Assembly: GCA_905235745.1 (NCBI GenBank)
Contig: CAJOMN010000002.1
Location: 124,001-188,000 of the forward strand
DNA length: 64,000 bases
Direction of reading: 5' to 3'
Origin: an uncultured Lachnospiraceae bacterium
GTDB lineage: Bacteria; Bacillota; Clostridia; Lachnospirales; Lachnospiraceae
Below are positions 61,749-64,000 of this stretch, in pieces (within the stretch, counting starts at the first letter, position 1; every line of letters begins with the position of its first letter). The translations under genes and the position numbers were made by a program. A model generated the notes under the pieces. It saw nothing but the letters and a program-made list of their open reading frames with translations. It ran no database searches and had not been told where the DNA came from.

Positions 61749-64000
61749 TGTCGAAGCGAAGTAAACAGCCGGCTGATGACAAAAAGGCGGCAAAGCAGGA
61801 ATATCTGGAATACAGAAAATGGGCATTCCATAACCTCTTCGAAAATTTCAACTGGAAGGGGCTCGATAAGGACACAAGGCGGATACGTATTAAAAAAGCA
61901 GGTATCATTGCGTTGATGGCTGCGCTCAGCATTATGCTCTACTGGTTCTGTTTTCTTGATTCTTCTGTTTCGGACAATATTTCCGTTCTGGTGTTTCTGT
62001 TCTATTTCATGCCTGTTGCTGTCGTTTCGGTTCTGTACGGATGGAACGGAGGGATACTGTGTTTTGCGGCTGTTTTCCTCCTGGCAGTCTGTATGTCTCC
62101 AAGTTATGCATATTTCCCGTTCTTCCATCTGATTGCCATATATATGTTCAGTTATATAAACGACAGGGACATCTGCAGAAATATCAGGAGAACCCTGCTT
62201 GCAGGACTGTTTTCCGGAATACTGATGTCGTTGGCGTATTATCTTGTGTTTGTGCTTGTGACGGCCGAATCATTTTCGGAAATAACGATCCTGGGAATTA
62301 CAAAGCATATGGTCAATATAGTTCCGCAATCGGTTATCATATGCCTGTTTATATACTGGTTTAACCGCAAGTGCAGCATTTCGGCAAAGCAGAAGCTGGG
62401 ATGTCCGCTGTCGGGATCGGGTAATTTTCTGAGAATGATGCGCGCCGGGATCAAAAACCGGTACCGTACTGTTTCCGGCAAGATCTTCACACTGTTTCTC
62501 ATTGAAGCCATCATAATGGGTATTGCCGCAGCCCTGTTTTCAAACAGCCTTATCCCCAGAGTGTTGGAGCAGAGTATGACCGATAATGCATCTGCCGTCA
62601 TGCCGCTGCCGGAATTTCAGGCATTTCCGGAGCCTGACGGAACGAATCCGCCTCCCGAAGGAGAAGAGCCGGAAGGAATATTTCCGGGTCTGTTCAGACC
62701 GGGAGAGTTTACCAACGCTTTTGAAATGGCCAGATCTCATGATCCTGCAATAAGATTCAGATTCAACGATCAGGGAATAGCCTTTGACCTGAAGCTGATA
62801 ATGATGCTTTTATGCGTTATCCATCCGATAGTGCTGGGATTTAACTTTATAGGGCAGAGGATGATCGCGGCGCCTATAGTCAAGATCACCGATGCTGTCG
62901 GCGGCTTTGGAAATGATATTGATCAGAGGCTCGAGATCGAAAGTAATCTGTCCGGAATGGAGATACACAGCCGTGATGAGATAGAACAACTCTATAATGT
63001 TGTTGAGAGTATGGTAACGGAACTCAACAGCTATATTGATGAAATGAACCGTGAGAGAAAGCTTGAGGAGGATCTGAGGGTTGCGCAGGCGGCGTCAGAT
63101 GCCAAGAGTGCTTTTCTGTCAAATGTGTCGCATGAGATCCGGACACCGATAAATGCAGTACTGGGACTCGATGAAATGATAATTCGAGAATGCACGGATG
63201 AGAATGTATTGAAGTATGCGACTGATATCAGGAATTCGGGAAAGACACTGCTGGCGCTAATAAATGACCTTCTTGATTTTTCCAAGATAGAGGCCGGCAA
63301 GCTGGAGATCATCCCGGCGGAATACGAGCTGAGCTCGACTGTCAATGATCTCATCAATATGGTCAGGGAGAAGGCGGAAGAGAAGGGACTCGAGCTTATA
63401 GTGGACGTTGCGGCCGATACCCCGCATGTGCTGTACGGAGATGAGGTAAGGATCAAGCAGTGCATATTGAACATATTGAATAATGCGGTCAAATATACAC
63501 ACACAGGAAGCGTGAGGCTCATAATCGGAGGACGTCGCAAGTCAGATGATGAGATTTATCTGAGCGCGAGAGTGATAGATACCGGGATCGGGATAAAAGA
63601 GGAGGATATGTCCAGACTGTTTTCACCCTTTGAGCGTATTGAGGAATCCAGAAACCGCACAATAGAGGGAACAGGGCTCGGGATGAGCATAGTCAGAAGC
63701 CTTCTCGATATGATGGGATCGACGCTTGAAGTATCAAGCGTATACGGAGAGGGGTCTGATTTTTCGTTTGAGGTCATTCAGCGTGTTATCAGCTGGGAGC
63801 CGATAGGCGATTTTAACGAGACATATCGGAATTCGGTAAACAGTACGGAAAAGTATCAGGTAAGCTTTACGGCTCCGGATGCCGACATTCTCGTCGTTGA
63901 TGATACGCCGATAAATCTCACGGTTGCCTGCGGGCTTCTAAGACCGACGCTCATACGGGTCGATACGGCATCAAGCGGTGCAAGGTGCCTCGAGATGATA
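61748..64000 (+). CDS. hybrid sensor histidine kinase/response regulator (3' truncated)
   Basis: At least 751 residues, open to the window edge. The cytoplasmic N-terminus (about 55 residues) precedes a six-helix MASE-like membrane region (about 56-240). A membrane helix (about 250-275) starts an extracellular loop of about 80 residues with Pro/Glu-rich sequence, closed by another helix near 350-370. Then come a HAMP-like linker and a coil, H-box SNVSHEIRTPINAVLGLDEM (near 462), N-box NILNNAVKYTHTG, G1 DTGIGI and G2 EGTGLGMSIVRSLL. A receiver domain begins at ADILVVDDTPINLTVA (near 715) and is cut. The ATG overlaps the methyltransferase stop. Confidence 0.92.
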   Translation, partial: MSKRSKQPADDKKAAKQEYLEYRKWAFHNLFENFNWKGLDKDTRRIRIKKAGIIALMAALSIMLYWFCFLDSSVSDNISVLVFLFYFMPVAVVSVLYGWNGGILCFAAVFLLAVCMSPSYAYFPFFHLIAIYMFSYINDRDICRNIRRTLLAGLFSGILMSLAYYLVFVLVTAESFSEITILGITKHMVNIVPQSVIICLFIYWFNRKCSISAKQKLGCPLSGSGNFLRMMRAGIKNRYRTVSGKIFTLFLIEAIIMGIAAALFSNSLIPRVLEQSMTDNASAVMPLPEFQAFPEPDGTNPPPEGEEPEGIFPGLFRPGEFTNAFEMARSHDPAIRFRFNDQGIAFDLKLIMMLLCVIHPIVLGFNFIGQRMIAAPIVKITDAVGGFGNDIDQRLEIESNLSGMEIHSRDEIEQLYNVVESMVTELNSYIDEMNRERKLEEDLRVAQAASDAKSAFLSNVSHEIRTPINAVLGLDEMIIRECTDENVLKYATDIRNSGKTLLALINDLLDFSKIEAGKLEIIPAEYELSSTVNDLINMVREKAEEKGLELIVDVAADTPHVLYGDEVRIKQCILNILNNAVKYTHTGSVRLIIGGRRKSDDEIYLSARVIDTGIGIKEEDMSRLFSPFERIEESRNRTIEGTGLGMSIVRSLLDMMGSTLEVSSVYGEGSDFSFEVIQRVISWEPIGDFNETYRNSVNSTEKYQVSFTAPDADILVVDDTPINLTVACGLLRPTLIRVDTASSGARCLEMI

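Overview
The window reads as chromosome from a Gram-positive anaerobe of the class Clostridia, most likely family Lachnospiraceae (Butyrivibrio/Roseburia-like). The clues are moderate GC, a trimeric NADH-linked [FeFe] hydrogenase, intracellular cellobiose phosphorolysis, a LacI regulator, a CIRCE-controlled small heat-shock gene, sortase-type and lipoprotein surface proteins, and many two-component systems. The genus is inference.

Layout. 1-873: 3' part of clpX, followed by a reverse-strand remnant resembling DUF3990. 1172-5243: hydrogenase operon (NuoE-like, NuoF-like, HydA). 5288-11077: envelope proteins (a membrane-anchored InlB-repeat protein, a CAP-domain lipoprotein, a DUF5067-like protein) around a ferredoxin-type aldo/keto reductase. 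11171-13968: Trk potassium uptake. 14035-18427: aspS, then a DUF4342-like membrane protein with an OmpR-type two-component system. 18557-23061: a flagellin-like protein lacking the usual ends, tRNA-Trp, two membrane proteins, an acetyltransferase and hsp20. 23161-27260: a MraY-like transferase, two CobW-type GTPases and a ketopantoate-reductase-like gene, then tRNA-Arg. 27504-42903: a LytS-type kinase, a REC-SARP-like regulator and a 4233-residue cell-wall protein. 43050-44898: a decayed HEPN/MNT pair, a GG-leader zinc-ribbon peptide, bioY and a receiver protein. 45081-49517: trpDCFBA. 49533-53570: a MacAB-like exporter. 53598-58888: HAD phosphatase, lipoprotein, GH94 phosphorylase and LacI regulator. 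58885-64000: malic enzyme, an RlmL-like methyltransferase and a hybrid sensor kinase cut by the window end.

Two signals stand out. (1) The regulator at 28804 has a SARP-like DNA-binding domain. The promoters of its own operon and of the giant surface-protein gene share a duplicated TGTAATG heptamer with an 11-bp period, 9-10 bp upstream of the -10 box. That is the architecture expected for SARP-family sites, so I predict a self-regulated circuit controlling the giant protein. The protein combines five beta-helix blocks, a PI-PLC-like domain, nine Cna-B-like repeats and a sorting signal.

(2) A roughly 98-bp structured repeat occurs four times. Three copies sit directly upstream of start codons, and two of these carry the downstream ribosome binding site. 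One copy lies in frame inside a CobW-type gene. Both hairpins show compensatory changes between copies, and all four copies keep an ATG opening a short MGERP reading frame. It looks like a mobile palindromic element with a possible role in translation.
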